A DNA stretch of 64,000 nucleotides from Ruminococcaceae bacterium FB2012 (lineage in GTDB: Bacteria; Bacillota; Clostridia; Oscillospirales; Ruminococcaceae). Shown in pieces: positions 23,638 to 32,332 of the stretch. Made by a program: the position numbers and the translations under genes. The notes under the pieces are model-generated. The model did not search any database, had not been told where the DNA came from, and worked only from the letters and a program-made list of their open reading frames with translations. The stretch spans positions 1-64,000 of the forward strand of contig FMXS01000004.1 in assembly GCA_900104495.1 (NCBI GenBank), in the 5' to 3' direction. Every line of letters starts with the position of its first letter. The stretch's first letter is position 1.

Positions 23638-25719
23638 ATGTACCGCGAAAAGCTGACCGCTCTCGGGGAGTTCGTCTCTGCGGCGGAAAAGCTGAAAAAC
23701 AGCGATCAGCTGGAAAAGCTGATCGGCGAGTGCCTTACTCAGCTGGGCGACCTGGACGGCGAGCGTGAGATCTCCATACTTGCGGATAAGCTCTTCCGTT
23801 TAAGCCGGAGGCTTGTGGGTATGCGTTCGGATAACGAAGCCGTCCGCAGGCTGGCGGAGCTTTCCCTTGAGGAGCGCATCGAGCTTGAACAGGTGGAGCA
23901 TATCATCGAGGGGAACCTGCTGTGCTATCACTTCCAGCCTATCGTCAGTGCGGTGGACGGGTCGGTGTATTCCTACGAAGCGCTGATGCGTCCGGTGGGG
24001 TCTCCGCTGATCTCGCCTTTCCATATTCTGAAATATGCGGCTCTTACAGAACGTCTCCAGGACATCGAAAAGGCCACCTTTATGAATGTGCTGAAACTCA
24101 TCGACACCGAGCCGGAGCGCTTCTACGGCAAGCCGGTGTTCATAAACAGCATCCCGAATATCGTTCTCCCGCCGGAGGACAGCAATATGATCGCCGAGCT
24201 GCTGGTGCGCAATGCGGACAGAGCGGTCATCGAAATGACCGAGCGGGGAGAGCTGGACGAGAGGAAGTTCGATTATCTGCGGAAGAGATACCGCACTGTG
24301 AACGTCCGTATCGCCATCGACGATTACGGCACCGGATATTCCAACGTCAAGAACCTGCTGAGCTATATGCCCGACTATGTCAAGATAGACAGGTCTTTGC
24401 TCAGCGAGATACAGAACAGTCAGAAGAAACGGCATTTTGTCCGTGATATAATCGAGTTCTGCCACGATAACGGCATCCTCGCTCTTGCCGAGGGCGTCGA
24501 GACCTCGGAGGAGCTTCGGGCGGTCATCCTTATGGGGATAGACCTGATACAGGGCTTTTACACCGGGCGTCCCGTTCCGGACCCCGTGGAGACCATAAAC
24601 GATGAGATCGTCGCCGAGATACGGCGATGCAGAGCGGAGCTTACCGATGGCATCGCCAGCAAGCAGTATGTGGCTTCCGCCGGAGAAAGAGTCCTGCTTG
24701 AAAAGGTCCTGCGGGACGGCTGCGCCAGCGTGCTGGTGGGCAAGGACATCCCCAAGGGCGGCAAGGTGACGGTGGCGGGAACGCCTCAGAACGAAACTGC
24801 TATCGCCGTGCTTGTATCCAAGGAGTTCAGCGGTACTCTTATCATCGAGAACGTGAACCTCGTCTCGCTGAAAAATGCTCCCTGCATCTCCCTTGCGGAC
24901 GGCAGCGACGTGAAGCTCCAGATCGCGGGAGAATGCCATTTCATGGGCGGAGGCATCAAGGTGCCGAGGAAAGCCCGTCTTGAAGTGGTGGGCAAGGGCG
25001 CTGTCGTTATGCATCTTGACGACTCGGATTACTTCGGCTTCGGCAACGATATGGGCTCTCAGAACGGGGACATCATCATGTCCCACGACTGTATGATCTA
25101 CATTGAAGCCAACGGTCAGAGCGGCGTCGGCATCGGCTCCGGCCGGGGAGGCGGAAAGATCGAGATAAACAGCGGAAAATATCTGATCTCCCAGAGGGGC
25201 GGCTACGGCGTGTCCATAGGTACGCTGAACGAGCCCGTGAGGATAGACATACAGAACTGCGACCTTGAAACGAAACTATCTTCGGCAAAGGGTACGTCGG
25301 TGGGTTCGCTTCACAGCAGAGCAGAGATCAGTATCCGCAGGTCCAGCTTCCGCTGCTTTGCGGGAGGCCTCACCGTTTCGGCTTTGGGTACCGTGGACGG
25401 CAGCGGAGCGAATATCCTTGTGAACAACTCCAATGTCACCCTGGACGTCCGCGCCGACGAGCTTACAGCGGTGGGAGCACTGAACGGAACTTCGGAGATA
25501 GATATAAGCAAGGCATCCTTTATGATCGCGGCGGGAGGCGTCAATGCCCTTGCCTTCGGCGGTGCGGGACATCCCACATCGCTTTCCATAAGCAATGCCG
25601 ACGTTGGCGTTGAGCTTACCACGGAGGTGGAGAACGGCTTCTGTGCCGACAGAGAAGGCATCCGCATCAGCGGAGGCCGATGCATCTTCACCGTCAACGG
25701 CAAAACGGAAGAATATTGA
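23638..25719 (+). CDS. EAL cyclic-di-GMP phosphodiesterase fused to a beta-helix domain
   Basis: 693 residues. A helical N-terminus (1-85) leads to an EAL domain (about 90-330) with all key motifs: YEALMRP, FINSIPN, EMTER, IDDYGTGYSN, VKIDRSL and LAEGVET, so hydrolysis of c-di-GMP is expected. The remaining ~340 residues are Gly/Ser/Asn-rich short beta repeats (IEINSGKYLISQRGGYGVSIGT and similar), consistent with a right-handed beta-helix. No signal peptide or membrane segment is seen, so it is cytoplasmic. The ATG at 23,638 follows AAAGGGGGGA; the longer frame has no ribosome site. The partner of the beta-helix is unknown. Confidence 0.88.
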   Translation: MYREKLTALGEFVSAAEKLKNSDQLEKLIGECLTQLGDLDGEREISILADKLFRLSRRLVGMRSDNEAVRRLAELSLEERIELEQVEHIIEGNLLCYHFQPIVSAVDGSVYSYEALMRPVGSPLISPFHILKYAALTERLQDIEKATFMNVLKLIDTEPERFYGKPVFINSIPNIVLPPEDSNMIAELLVRNADRAVIEMTERGELDERKFDYLRKRYRTVNVRIAIDDYGTGYSNVKNLLSYMPDYVKIDRSLLSEIQNSQKKRHFVRDIIEFCHDNGILALAEGVETSEELRAVILMGIDLIQGFYTGRPVPDPVETINDEIVAEIRRCRAELTDGIASKQYVASAGERVLLEKVLRDGCASVLVGKDIPKGGKVTVAGTPQNETAIAVLVSKEFSGTLIIENVNLVSLKNAPCISLADGSDVKLQIAGECHFMGGGIKVPRKARLEVVGKGAVVMHLDDSDYFGFGNDMGSQNGDIIMSHDCMIYIEANGQSGVGIGSGRGGGKIEINSGKYLISQRGGYGVSIGTLNEPVRIDIQNCDLETKLSSAKGTSVGSLHSRAEISIRRSSFRCFAGGLTVSALGTVDGSGANILVNNSNVTLDVRADELTAVGALNGTSEIDISKASFMIAAGGVNALAFGGAGHPTSLSISNADVGVELTTEVENGFCADREGIRISGGRCIFTVNGKTEEY

Positions 25720-25729
25720 TGTTATCTAT

Positions 25730-25765
25730 ACAGATATGCCCGGTGAGCGGGCGTATCTGTTTTTT
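25730..25765 (+). terminator. terminator after the EAL gene
   Basis: ACAGATATGCCCG pairs with CGGGCGTATCTGT (one wobble), followed by TTTTT. Confidence 0.88.
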
Positions 25766-25773
25766 GTTCCGAT

Positions 25774-25802
25774 TTGACAAATTCCTCAGCGTGTAGTATA
25801 AT
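25774..25802 (+). promoter_or_regulatory. promoter of the membrane protein-hemW operon
   Basis: TTGACA (25,774-25,779), 17-bp spacer, TATAAT (25,797-25,802). Confidence 0.9.
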
Positions 25803-25832
25803 TGGAAAAAACGGAGCAGAGGCGGTGAAGTT

Positions 25833-26270
25833 GTGGAGGCTGTTGTTGTGCTGGTGATAGTCGTAGTGCTGTTGTGGGCGCTGGATGTGAGCCTGGCGTA
25901 TATCGCCGAGGGACTTTTCATTCTGATGATGCTGGTGCTGGGTGCCACCTTCCTTTTCTTCGTGTATACCGCCGTCTCGATGATCGGTTCAAAAAAGCGG
26001 AGAGTCCGCTTTGACCGTACCGACAAGCCCGAAGGGGCTTCTTTCCCGTCGGCGGTCTATATCGCCGACGGCGAGGAACTGCGCAACGCCTTCCCCAACG
26101 AGTTCGTCTTCAAGAAAAGGCTTTACAGGACCGAAAGGGAAGTGTTCGTCAGAGTCACCAAGCGGGGGAAGGTCTACGACCTCTACTCACGGGTGACGGT
26201 GTATCTCGGAACGGTGCTGGCAGGCGCATCCCTGGCGGCGCTGATCGTTATGTTCACAAGGATGTTCTGA
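25833..26270 (+). CDS. small membrane protein, unknown
   Basis: 145 residues: two N-terminal membrane segments (about 3-25 and 28-52), a basic soluble middle (KKRRVRF, RTEREVFVRVTKRGKVYDLYSR) and a C-terminal membrane segment (about 122-142). Start GTG at 25,833 after AGGCGGTGAA. First gene of an apparent three-gene operon with the next membrane protein and hemW. No family recognised. Confidence 0.75.
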   Translation: MEAVVVLVIVVVLLWALDVSLAYIAEGLFILMMLVLGATFLFFVYTAVSMIGSKKRRVRFDRTDKPEGASFPSAVYIADGEELRNAFPNEFVFKKRLYRTEREVFVRVTKRGKVYDLYSRVTVYLGTVLAGASLAALIVMFTRMF

Positions 26271-26286
26271 AAGGAGAGCGGGGCTT

Positions 26287-26760
26287 ATGATAGATTTCCA
26301 AAAGTCAATGAAGCTGTCGCTGATCTTCGGACTTATCGGAGCGCTTCTCCTTCCGCTGATGTACGAGTGCTACGCCAACGTCTCCCGGGGGATAGCGCTG
26401 TCCGTCCTGGCGGCATGGGCGGTGTTCATTGGTGTAAAGTATTCCGCTTTGTCACGCAAAGCCGCTCTGCTGGCGGCTTCTGCGGGACTTGCCTATACCT
26501 TCGGGATGGGACTGATATTCTACATTGCCGTCCACAATGCGGCGGTGGCCCTGCTCGAAAAGAACTCAAAGTATTTCTACTTGACACTCAAAGAGCAGAT
26601 GCTCTGGTGGCTCTACGCCGTGCTGATAATGCTGTCGGCTTTTGCGGTGATGTTTTTCGCCTGGGGCATACGTTATGCTGTAAAGCGCATCAGGAGCAAC
26701 AGCGAACAGGTGGGGGACTACATCGCCAACGCCTTTGACGAGAGCGGTGACCTCAAATGA
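26287..26760 (+). CDS. four-segment membrane protein, unknown
   Basis: 157 residues with about four hydrophobic segments (LSLIFGLIGALLLPLM; GIALSVLAAWAVFIGV; ALLAASAGLAYTFGMGLIFY; WWLYAVLIMLSAFAVMFFAW) and a polar C-terminus. GGAGAG precedes the ATG. It overlaps hemW by ATGA, so both are co-translated, but no functional link to heme is evident. Confidence 0.78.
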   Translation: MIDFQKSMKLSLIFGLIGALLLPLMYECYANVSRGIALSVLAAWAVFIGVKYSALSRKAALLAASAGLAYTFGMGLIFYIAVHNAAVALLEKNSKYFYLTLKEQMLWWLYAVLIMLSAFAVMFFAWGIRYAVKRIRSNSEQVGDYIANAFDESGDLK

Positions 26761-27854
26761 CCGGGATATATGTCCACGTTCCCTTCTGCGAGCGCAAATG
26801 CCCCTACTGCGCCTTTTACTCCGTGCCATGCCGCTCGGGATACGTCGGCGGCTATATGCGCTCTTTGCTGAAAAGCATCGCGGAGAGCGCGGATAATATC
26901 CGCGCAGACACCCTCTACTTCGGCGGAGGCACTCCCGCCCTGCTGGGCCCGGAGAACATCGGGAGCATCATTGAGATTTGCCGTCAGAGCTTCGGCCTTG
27001 ACGGCGCGGAGATAACTCTTGAATGCAATCCCAACAGCATAGACAGGCAAAAGCTGAAGGCTTTCCGTGCCGCGGGCGTGAACCGCCTTTCGGTGGGAGT
27101 CCAGTCCTTGGACGACGGCGAGCTGGCCTTTCTGGGACGTCTCCATAACAGAACGCAGGCCCTTGACGCTCTTAGATCAGCCCGGGAGGCAGGCTTTGAA
27201 AACATCTCCGCCGACCTGATGATAGGTATAAAGGGGCAGACCCCCGAAAGCATCGGCAGGACGGTGGATGAACTGTCAAGTCTCGGCGCTTTGCACCTGT
27301 CGGTGTATATGATAAAGGTGGAGCCGGGAACACCCTTCGACTGCGATACCGTCCGGGACCGCCTTATGGACGAGGACGCTCTTGCGGAGCTTTATCTTGG
27401 GACCGTAGAAGCCGCCGAAACACGGGGCTTCCGGCAGTACGAGATCTCAAATTTCGCCGTCGCCGGGTATGAGAGCCGCCACAACTGCAAATACTGGGAA
27501 GGGGAAGAGTATCTCGGCTTCGGCCCCGCCGCCCATTCCTTTTATAAAGGTATACGTTACTGCTGTCCCGGGGACCTTGAAGCCTTCATTGCCTCCGGCC
27601 CGCAGATGACCGTCACCGACCCGGCTCCCGATCCCTCCGAGGAATATGTTATGCTGGGACTGCGTTTGTGCAAAGGCATCAGCCTTGACAAACTCGCCTC
27701 CCTCGGAGCGGAAGAGGACCGTATAAAGCATATCTCCCTGCTGGCAGAGAGATACGCCTCCGCAGGGCTCTGCGTCACGGACGGCAGGGAGGTCCGTCTC
27801 ACTCCCAAGGGGATGCTGGTTTCAAATTCTGTTATAGCTTCATTCCTAAGCTGA
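26757..27854 (+). CDS. hemW: HemW-like radical SAM protein
   Basis: 365 residues. It starts with the radical SAM cluster motif CERKCPYC followed by AF, the C-x3-C-x2-C form without the fourth cysteine of HemN, which marks HemW. Further motifs: YFGGGTPALL, ECNPNSI, NRLSVGVQSLDD and a C-terminal HemN domain (EEYLGFGPAAHSF, YVMLGLRL). HemW is a heme chaperone/handling protein in anaerobes rather than coproporphyrinogen oxidase. In many Firmicutes it sits by lepA; here it follows two membrane proteins. Confidence 0.93.
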   Translation: MTGIYVHVPFCERKCPYCAFYSVPCRSGYVGGYMRSLLKSIAESADNIRADTLYFGGGTPALLGPENIGSIIEICRQSFGLDGAEITLECNPNSIDRQKLKAFRAAGVNRLSVGVQSLDDGELAFLGRLHNRTQALDALRSAREAGFENISADLMIGIKGQTPESIGRTVDELSSLGALHLSVYMIKVEPGTPFDCDTVRDRLMDEDALAELYLGTVEAAETRGFRQYEISNFAVAGYESRHNCKYWEGEEYLGFGPAAHSFYKGIRYCCPGDLEAFIASGPQMTVTDPAPDPSEEYVMLGLRLCKGISLDKLASLGAEEDRIKHISLLAERYASAGLCVTDGREVRLTPKGMLVSNSVIASFLS

Positions 27855-27924
27855 AAGCAATAGTAAATATATCCAAAAAGCCGGGACGGTTGTTGTGCAG
27901 TCATACAATATCTTCCGGCGACGG

Positions 27925-27953
27925 TTGAACCTCGGGGCAAAATGTGCTACAAT
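27925..27953 (+). promoter_or_regulatory. promoter of the HlyD-like lipoprotein gene
   Basis: TTGAAC (27,925-27,930), 17-bp spacer, TACAAT (27,948-27,953). Confidence 0.75.
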
Positions 27954-28001
27954 ATAACTTGGAGTATTGTTTTTTACGGACAATTCAAAGTAGGTGTACA
28001 A

Positions 28002-29009
28002 ATGCATAAGCATACTATCTCAAAGAAAATTTTTATATTTCTCGCCAGCGGAGCTATGCTGGCAGCCACCGGCTGCGGCGGCTCTGAAAGCAAGCAGGAG
28101 ATCGCCGTGCCGATCTACGAGGCCAGGCAGGTGAGCTACAAGACCGCTTTCGCCGAGATCAGGGAGATCAGCGAGCGCTACGTCAAGGAGGGGAACTACG
28201 GCTTTCCATACTCGGAAAAGGTGAAGTTCGCCGTCTCGGGACAGATCGACCAGGTGAACGTTGATTCCGAACAGCAGATCAAGAAAGGCGATCTGCTCTG
28301 CACCCTGTTCCACGATGACCTGGATCAGCGCCTTGAGGAGAAGGAAGTCTATCTCGAACAGGCCAAAAAGACCCTCAACACACTAACCGCAGAGGGCGGC
28401 AACGCCAACGAGATCGAGCAGGCCAAGGTGGACCTGGAGATCCAGCAGCTGGAGTACGACCATATGAAGCTGGAAAAGGACAAGTATAACGTCTATGCCC
28501 CCTGCGACGGCTATTTCAGACTTTCCCGCCAGTTCGGCGGAGGCCTTAACCGCTTCTCGTGGGTGAACGCCGGCACCACTCTCGGCACCGCGCAGGATAA
28601 CTCCGAGCAGTTTCTGATCTGCGAGATATTTGACAATCCGCTGAACAACGTCAACTTCGGCACAAGGGTAGAGCTCATACAGGGCAAGACCACTGCCGGC
28701 GGCATGGTTGCGGATATCATCCGCAACGAGAGCGGAGATTATTCAAGCTATATCTATGTCATCCGTCCCGACGAGGGCAACGAGCTCTTCGATTTCGGCG
28801 CCGTGAAGGTCAGCTTCAACGTCTATTCAAGACAGGATGTGGTGGTGGTCCCCACCTCGGCTATCAAGACTATCGGCGACAGGAAGTTCGTCAATCTGCT
28901 GATAGACGGCGTCAAGGTGGAGCAGGATATAGAAACAGGCATCGTTGACGGGGAGTATACCGAAGTCACCGGCGGGCTCGCAGGCGGCGAGGAGCTTATC
29001 CTCAACTGA
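28002..29009 (+). CDS. HlyD/membrane-fusion-type lipoprotein
   Basis: 335 residues. A signal peptide with lipobox LAATGC is followed by a barrel-sandwich (biotinyl-like) half motif FAVSGQIDQVNVDSEQQIKKGD, a coiled-coil hairpin (about 110-165; LEEKEVYLEQAKKTLNTL), the second lipoyl half (YNVYAPCDGYFR) and a beta-barrel domain ending VVPTSAIKTIGDRKFVNLL. This is the architecture of periplasmic adaptor proteins of ABC exporters. No transporter genes are adjacent. The ATG at 28,002 is chosen because the signal peptide starts there. Confidence 0.85.
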   Translation: MHKHTISKKIFIFLASGAMLAATGCGGSESKQEIAVPIYEARQVSYKTAFAEIREISERYVKEGNYGFPYSEKVKFAVSGQIDQVNVDSEQQIKKGDLLCTLFHDDLDQRLEEKEVYLEQAKKTLNTLTAEGGNANEIEQAKVDLEIQQLEYDHMKLEKDKYNVYAPCDGYFRLSRQFGGGLNRFSWVNAGTTLGTAQDNSEQFLICEIFDNPLNNVNFGTRVELIQGKTTAGGMVADIIRNESGDYSSYIYVIRPDEGNELFDFGAVKVSFNVYSRQDVVVVPTSAIKTIGDRKFVNLLIDGVKVEQDIETGIVDGEYTEVTGGLAGGEELILN

Positions 29010-29083
29010 TACTGTCGCCGTCACCAAAAGACGGCGCTCGGGACGCGAAAAACTGTCTAAAAATAAAAAGTTTGTTAAAAGAC

Positions 29084-29112
29084 TTGATTTTCAGAAAGAA
29101 ATGGTATAAAAT
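29084..29112 (+). promoter_or_regulatory. promoter of the membrane protein gene at 29,169
   Basis: TTGATT (29,084-29,089), 17-bp spacer, TAAAAT (29,107-29,112). Confidence 0.65.
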
Positions 29113-29168
29113 ATAACTGTGTGTATTGAATGCTTATGCGCTCAGGCGTATTTAAGGAGGATTTCAAT

Positions 29169-30041
29169 TTGAAGGAGATACTTGGCAATGTGTGGGTGAA
29201 GCGCTGTGTTTCGGTGTTCTCCGCCGCATATTTCGCGGTAATAACACTGCTCACCTATGCTACGTTTTTATATAAGCTCGAATTTGCCGAGGGCATGACC
29301 GGGCCGTTCCTTGTGATCTATGCTTCGGCCAGCGTGTTCTTCCTTGTGCTGATGATCTATTCGAGGGACATTTTTCTGACCAGGATCATGAGCCTGCTGA
29401 TGATGCCCGTGGCTTTCTGCCTGATACTGCTGAATATGTATAACTGGGCCCTCATCATCCCGCCCTTCGTGGTGGCGCTGGTGATGTTCTTCGCGGCAGG
29501 TACCAAGGAGAACGTCAAGGTCATCCTGGGTACCATATTCCTTCTGATGTATGTGCTGGGCATCGTGGCCTATTTCGTGCTGAATATGCTGATCGGCGGT
29601 TCCTCCGTTGAGACGGTCATCGACCTTTCCCTTGATCCCGCCGGCTCGGTTTATCAGATATACAGCGGCCAGATGAAGCGCATCTCGGACGTGACCGACG
29701 AGGCCAACACCTATTCCCCCGACGGTGCTTACAGGTTCTATATCACCGACCTCCAGGACAGCGACAAGGGCGCTGTGAAGATCTATGTGGTGCCTGCGAA
29801 CCAGGATATCAAGCTGAAATACTTTACCCTCAAGCAGAAGGGTATCAGAAAGACCATTACCAAAAACGGCACAAGAGGCATCGTTCCTCCGAATGTGGGC
29901 TGGATAGTTGAGACCGACGAGACTACCGGAGAGAATTTCCTGGCAGTGCTCTATCAGCTCACCGACGAGGAGCTTCCAAAGTCCATGCGTATCAGAGGCC
30001 TTCCCGCCAAGAACTATTTCGAGTTCCTGGGAATTTCCTAA
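29169..30041 (+). CDS. polytopic membrane protein with C-terminal soluble domain
   Basis: 290 residues. About five membrane segments fill the first 150 residues (for example SVFSAAYFAVITLLTYATFL, FLVIYASASVFFLVLMIY, VILGTIFLLMYVLGIVAYFV), then a soluble domain of ~140 residues beginning SPDGAYRFYITDLQDSDKGA. The TTG start at 29,169 is preferred because AAGGAGG lies 8 bases before it; the longer frame has none. Family not recognised. It may act with the preceding adaptor-like lipoprotein, but each has its own promoter. Confidence 0.78.
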   Translation: MKEILGNVWVKRCVSVFSAAYFAVITLLTYATFLYKLEFAEGMTGPFLVIYASASVFFLVLMIYSRDIFLTRIMSLLMMPVAFCLILLNMYNWALIIPPFVVALVMFFAAGTKENVKVILGTIFLLMYVLGIVAYFVLNMLIGGSSVETVIDLSLDPAGSVYQIYSGQMKRISDVTDEANTYSPDGAYRFYITDLQDSDKGAVKIYVVPANQDIKLKYFTLKQKGIRKTITKNGTRGIVPPNVGWIVETDETTGENFLAVLYQLTDEELPKSMRIRGLPAKNYFEFLGIS

Positions 30042-30051
30042 AAGATCGGCA

Positions 30052-30086
30052 GCGCATCCGCCTTCTTCCGGCGGATGCGCTTTTTT
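30052..30086 (+). terminator. terminator
   Basis: GCGCATCCGCC (30,052-30,062) and GGCGGATGCGC (30,070-30,080), perfect stem, then TTTTTT. Confidence 0.93.
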
Positions 30087-30135
30087 GTATGTTTCCGGAG
30101 ACTGTCGGAATATTAATAAAAGATAATAAAAGCCC

Positions 30136-30164
30136 TTGACAAACAGGGAAAAAAAGTGTACAAT
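30136..30164 (+). promoter_or_regulatory. promoter of the secreted protein gene
   Basis: TTGACA (30,136-30,141), 17-bp spacer, TACAAT (30,159-30,164). Confidence 0.9.
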
Positions 30165-30219
30165 AAACTTAGTGTTAACGTTTGAAACTCTTGTTTAAGA
30201 ACGCATAGGAGGCTTGCTT

Positions 30220-31188
30220 ATGAAGCTCAAGAAACTGCTCTGTACGGTCTGCGCGGCCGTGACAGCCCTTTCCTGCCTGGCTTTGTCCGCGTCGGCGGAT
30301 GCCGAGGAGAAAAAATCCATCCCGTTCACTGCCGATAAGACATTGACAGTGACCGATTCCAGCGCCCCCGCCGTTTCCTTCGACGGAGACGACTGGTCAA
30401 AGTATGTCCATACCACCCCCGATGCCTCGAAGATCGGCCTGACCATCACCATTGACAAGACCACTTTCTACCAGGGGTTCTCCCTTAAAGCCAACTGCTC
30501 CGGCGCTCAGGAGAGCGAGATGTATCTCAACGCCGGCACCGTCCGGGATGCGGACAATAACCTTGTCTATCCCGATGCCGAGAAGGAGGGCGCTAAGTTC
30601 ATCTGTCCCGGCGTGGAGCTCAGATGCGAGGACTTCGGCCTTTCCTGCTTCGACGGATGCTTCATCAGCTTTTTCTACAAGATCGGCTCCGACTGTAAGG
30701 ATAAGCTGATGAACGATTCGATCTATGCCTTCGGCACCGACAATACTTACACCCCCGTGTATTCTCTGCTTACGCTGAAATACGATACCGTTCTGAACAA
30801 CAACGTGACCCAGTACCGTACTCAGTGCGTCAGCGTTCCCGCCAATTCCGCCTGCACAAGGATCGTCTTTGAAGTCCCTCTGCTGAAAAATACCGACGCC
30901 GATGTGCTCTGCCTGGATAACATCGGTATCTCGCTGCCCATAGATCAGGACGGCAAGACCCTCAGTATAATGCCCCTGGACGGCTATAACGCCAACGCTC
31001 AGCCCCAGGAGATCATCGACGCTATCCAGATCGAGGAGAAGAAGGAAAGTACCGCTGAGATCGGCAGCACTCCCGAAAAGCAGGAGGGCGGCCACGGCTT
31101 CATCGTGGTAATCGTTATCGTCGTTGCAGTCATTGCAGCCGGCGTCGGATTATTCTTCTTCATCAAAAAGAAAAAGAAATATTATTGA
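30220..31188 (+). CDS. secreted, C-terminally membrane-anchored surface protein, unknown
   Basis: 322 residues. An N-terminal signal peptide (MKLKKLLCTVCAAVTALS, cleavage near ASA-DA) leads to a ~240-residue extracellular part rich in beta-type sequence, an acidic linker (IQIEEKKESTAEIGSTPEKQ) and a C-terminal membrane helix (FIVVIVIVVAVIAAGVGLFF) with a lysine stop. There is no LPXTG, so anchoring is by the helix. AGGAGG lies before the ATG at 30,220. The strong promoter suggests high expression. The extracellular part may be carbohydrate-binding-like, but I see no decisive motif. Confidence 0.82.
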   Translation: MKLKKLLCTVCAAVTALSCLALSASADAEEKKSIPFTADKTLTVTDSSAPAVSFDGDDWSKYVHTTPDASKIGLTITIDKTTFYQGFSLKANCSGAQESEMYLNAGTVRDADNNLVYPDAEKEGAKFICPGVELRCEDFGLSCFDGCFISFFYKIGSDCKDKLMNDSIYAFGTDNTYTPVYSLLTLKYDTVLNNNVTQYRTQCVSVPANSACTRIVFEVPLLKNTDADVLCLDNIGISLPIDQDGKTLSIMPLDGYNANAQPQEIIDAIQIEEKKESTAEIGSTPEKQEGGHGFIVVIVIVVAVIAAGVGLFFFIKKKKKYY

Positions 31189-31210
31189 TATCAAATTTGG
31201 CAGATAATTC

Positions 31211-31237
31211 AAGCCGTCCGTTAAGGGCGGCTTTTTT
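31211..31237 (+). terminator. terminator
   Basis: AAGCCGTCC-GTTAA-GGGCGGCTT with one wobble pair, then a T-run. Confidence 0.88.
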
Positions 31238-31302
31238 GCATAATAAAGCACTGCCGGGAAATAATATTGAAGCCGTATGAATTTCGGAAAGGAGACAGTG
31301 CA

Positions 31303-31620
31303 GTGAAAAAGATCTTTGCAGCTATCCTCGGCATGAGCGCGGCAGCAGCGCTGCTGGCATCCTGCGCGGGGAACACGGAATCCGACACCAACAGCCGTAA
31401 CGAGGCCCGGAACACCACGGTGACCACAACAGGAACATCCCGGACCACTTCGGACACTACGGTGACCACCACGGGAAGAACGACGTCCTCACGGGACGAC
31501 AGCGGTTCTTTTATGTCGCAGGCTGAAAGCAAGCTCGACGAGCTGGGCGACGACGTGGCCGACGGTATCGACACCACCCTCTCAACAGCCGGCGAGGTCG
31601 CGGACGATATCCTCAGATGA
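31303..31620 (+). CDS. small Thr-rich lipoprotein
   Basis: 105 residues. Start GTG at 31,303 after AAAGGAG. A signal with lipobox LLASC is followed by a Ser/Thr-rich low-complexity linker (NTTVTTTGTSRTTSDTTVTT) and an acidic amphipathic tail. It is likely a surface lipoprotein; no domain is recognised. It may be glycosylated on the Thr-rich part, which is inferred only from composition. Confidence 0.72.
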   Translation: MKKIFAAILGMSAAAALLASCAGNTESDTNSRNEARNTTVTTTGTSRTTSDTTVTTTGRTTSSRDDSGSFMSQAESKLDELGDDVADGIDTTLSTAGEVADDILR

Positions 31621-31624
31621 AAGC

Positions 31625-31658
31625 AGATCGCTCCCGTTTTTTCGGGGGCGATCTTTGC
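31625..31658 (+). terminator. terminator after the lipoprotein gene
   Basis: AGATCGCTCCCG pairs with CGGGGGCGATCT (one wobble), followed by TTTGCTT. Confidence 0.8.
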
Positions 31659-31659
31659 T

Positions 31660-31687
31660 TGAAATCGCCGCCGGGATGTGGTATAAT
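31660..31687 (+). promoter_or_regulatory. promoter of the TetR gene
   Basis: TTGAAA (31,660-31,665), 16-bp spacer, TATAAT (31,682-31,687). Confidence 0.75.
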
Positions 31688-31718
31688 GGAGACAGCAATA
31701 AGCATCGGAGGCGATAAA

Positions 31719-32249
31719 ATGTCCGCGAACACCAAGGAAAAGATCCGGCAGGCTTTGTACGAACTGCTGGAAACAAAACCGCTGAAGCATATCACCGTCA
31801 ACGACATCGTGGCAAGGTGCGGGCTCAACCGCAATACCTTCTACTATCATTACAGCGACATCCCCGCGCTGGTTGAGGAGTCTATAAATCTGACCGCTCA
31901 GCAGATAATCTCCAGCCGCTATGACCTCAGCTCCCTTGAGGACACCTTCGGCGTCGCCGTGGAGTTTGTAATGGAGCACAAGCGGGCAATACTTAATCTT
32001 CACGATTCCTCCGACCGGGAACTGTACGAAAAGTATCTGATGAAGATAATCGGCCACGTCACCGAGGAGTATTTCAGAGCCTCGGGGCTCCTTTCCCAGT
32101 TCACAAAGGAGGATGCGGCAGTGGCTTTGGGAGCGGTAAAATGCCTCTGCTTCGGCTATATGATAAACTGGCTCGACAACGGTATGAAGGATGATATCCG
32201 CGCGGATTTCCGGGCCTATCTCCAGCTCAGACGCCGTCTGATGCTCTGA
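31719..32249 (+). CDS. TetR-family regulator
   Basis: 176 residues. N-terminal helix-turn-helix (NTKEKIRQALYELLETKPLKHITVNDIVARCGLNRNTFYYHYSDI) of the TetR/DhaS type and a helical C-terminal ligand domain (TetR_C-like). The ATG at 31,719 follows GGAGGCG. No efflux pump is next to it. The only dyad of suitable size nearby is at 32,275-32,296, just after the gene, overlapping a promoter. Confidence 0.9.
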   Translation: MSANTKEKIRQALYELLETKPLKHITVNDIVARCGLNRNTFYYHYSDIPALVEESINLTAQQIISSRYDLSSLEDTFGVAVEFVMEHKRAILNLHDSSDRELYEKYLMKIIGHVTEEYFRASGLLSQFTKEDAAVALGAVKCLCFGYMINWLDNGMKDDIRADFRAYLQLRRRLML

Positions 32250-32274
32250 ATCAAAGGAACATAACAGATTATTT

Positions 32275-32296
32275 AGACATTTGTCCAAAAATGTCT
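32275..32296. promoter_or_regulatory. dyad AGACATTT-N6-AAATGTCT
   Basis: A perfect 22-bp inverted repeat ending 1 bp before the -35 of the promoter at 32,298. It suits a dimeric regulator; the TetR encoded 26 bp upstream is the obvious candidate. Confidence 0.6.
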
Positions 32297-32297
32297 A

Positions 32298-32326
32298 TTG
32301 AAAAATCTGACCTCTTGTGGTATAAT
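32298..32326 (+). promoter_or_regulatory. promoter in the tetR-atp interval
   Basis: TTGAAA (32,298-32,303), 17-bp spacer, TATAAT (32,321-32,326). Confidence 0.8.
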
Positions 32327-32332
32327 AATTCC

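Noticed and set aside
23800..25086. 428-codon reading frame opposite the EAL gene
   Set aside because: A shadow of a GC-rich gene: the + strand frame has full EAL motifs, a promoter and a ribosome site; the minus frame has none and no recognisable domain.
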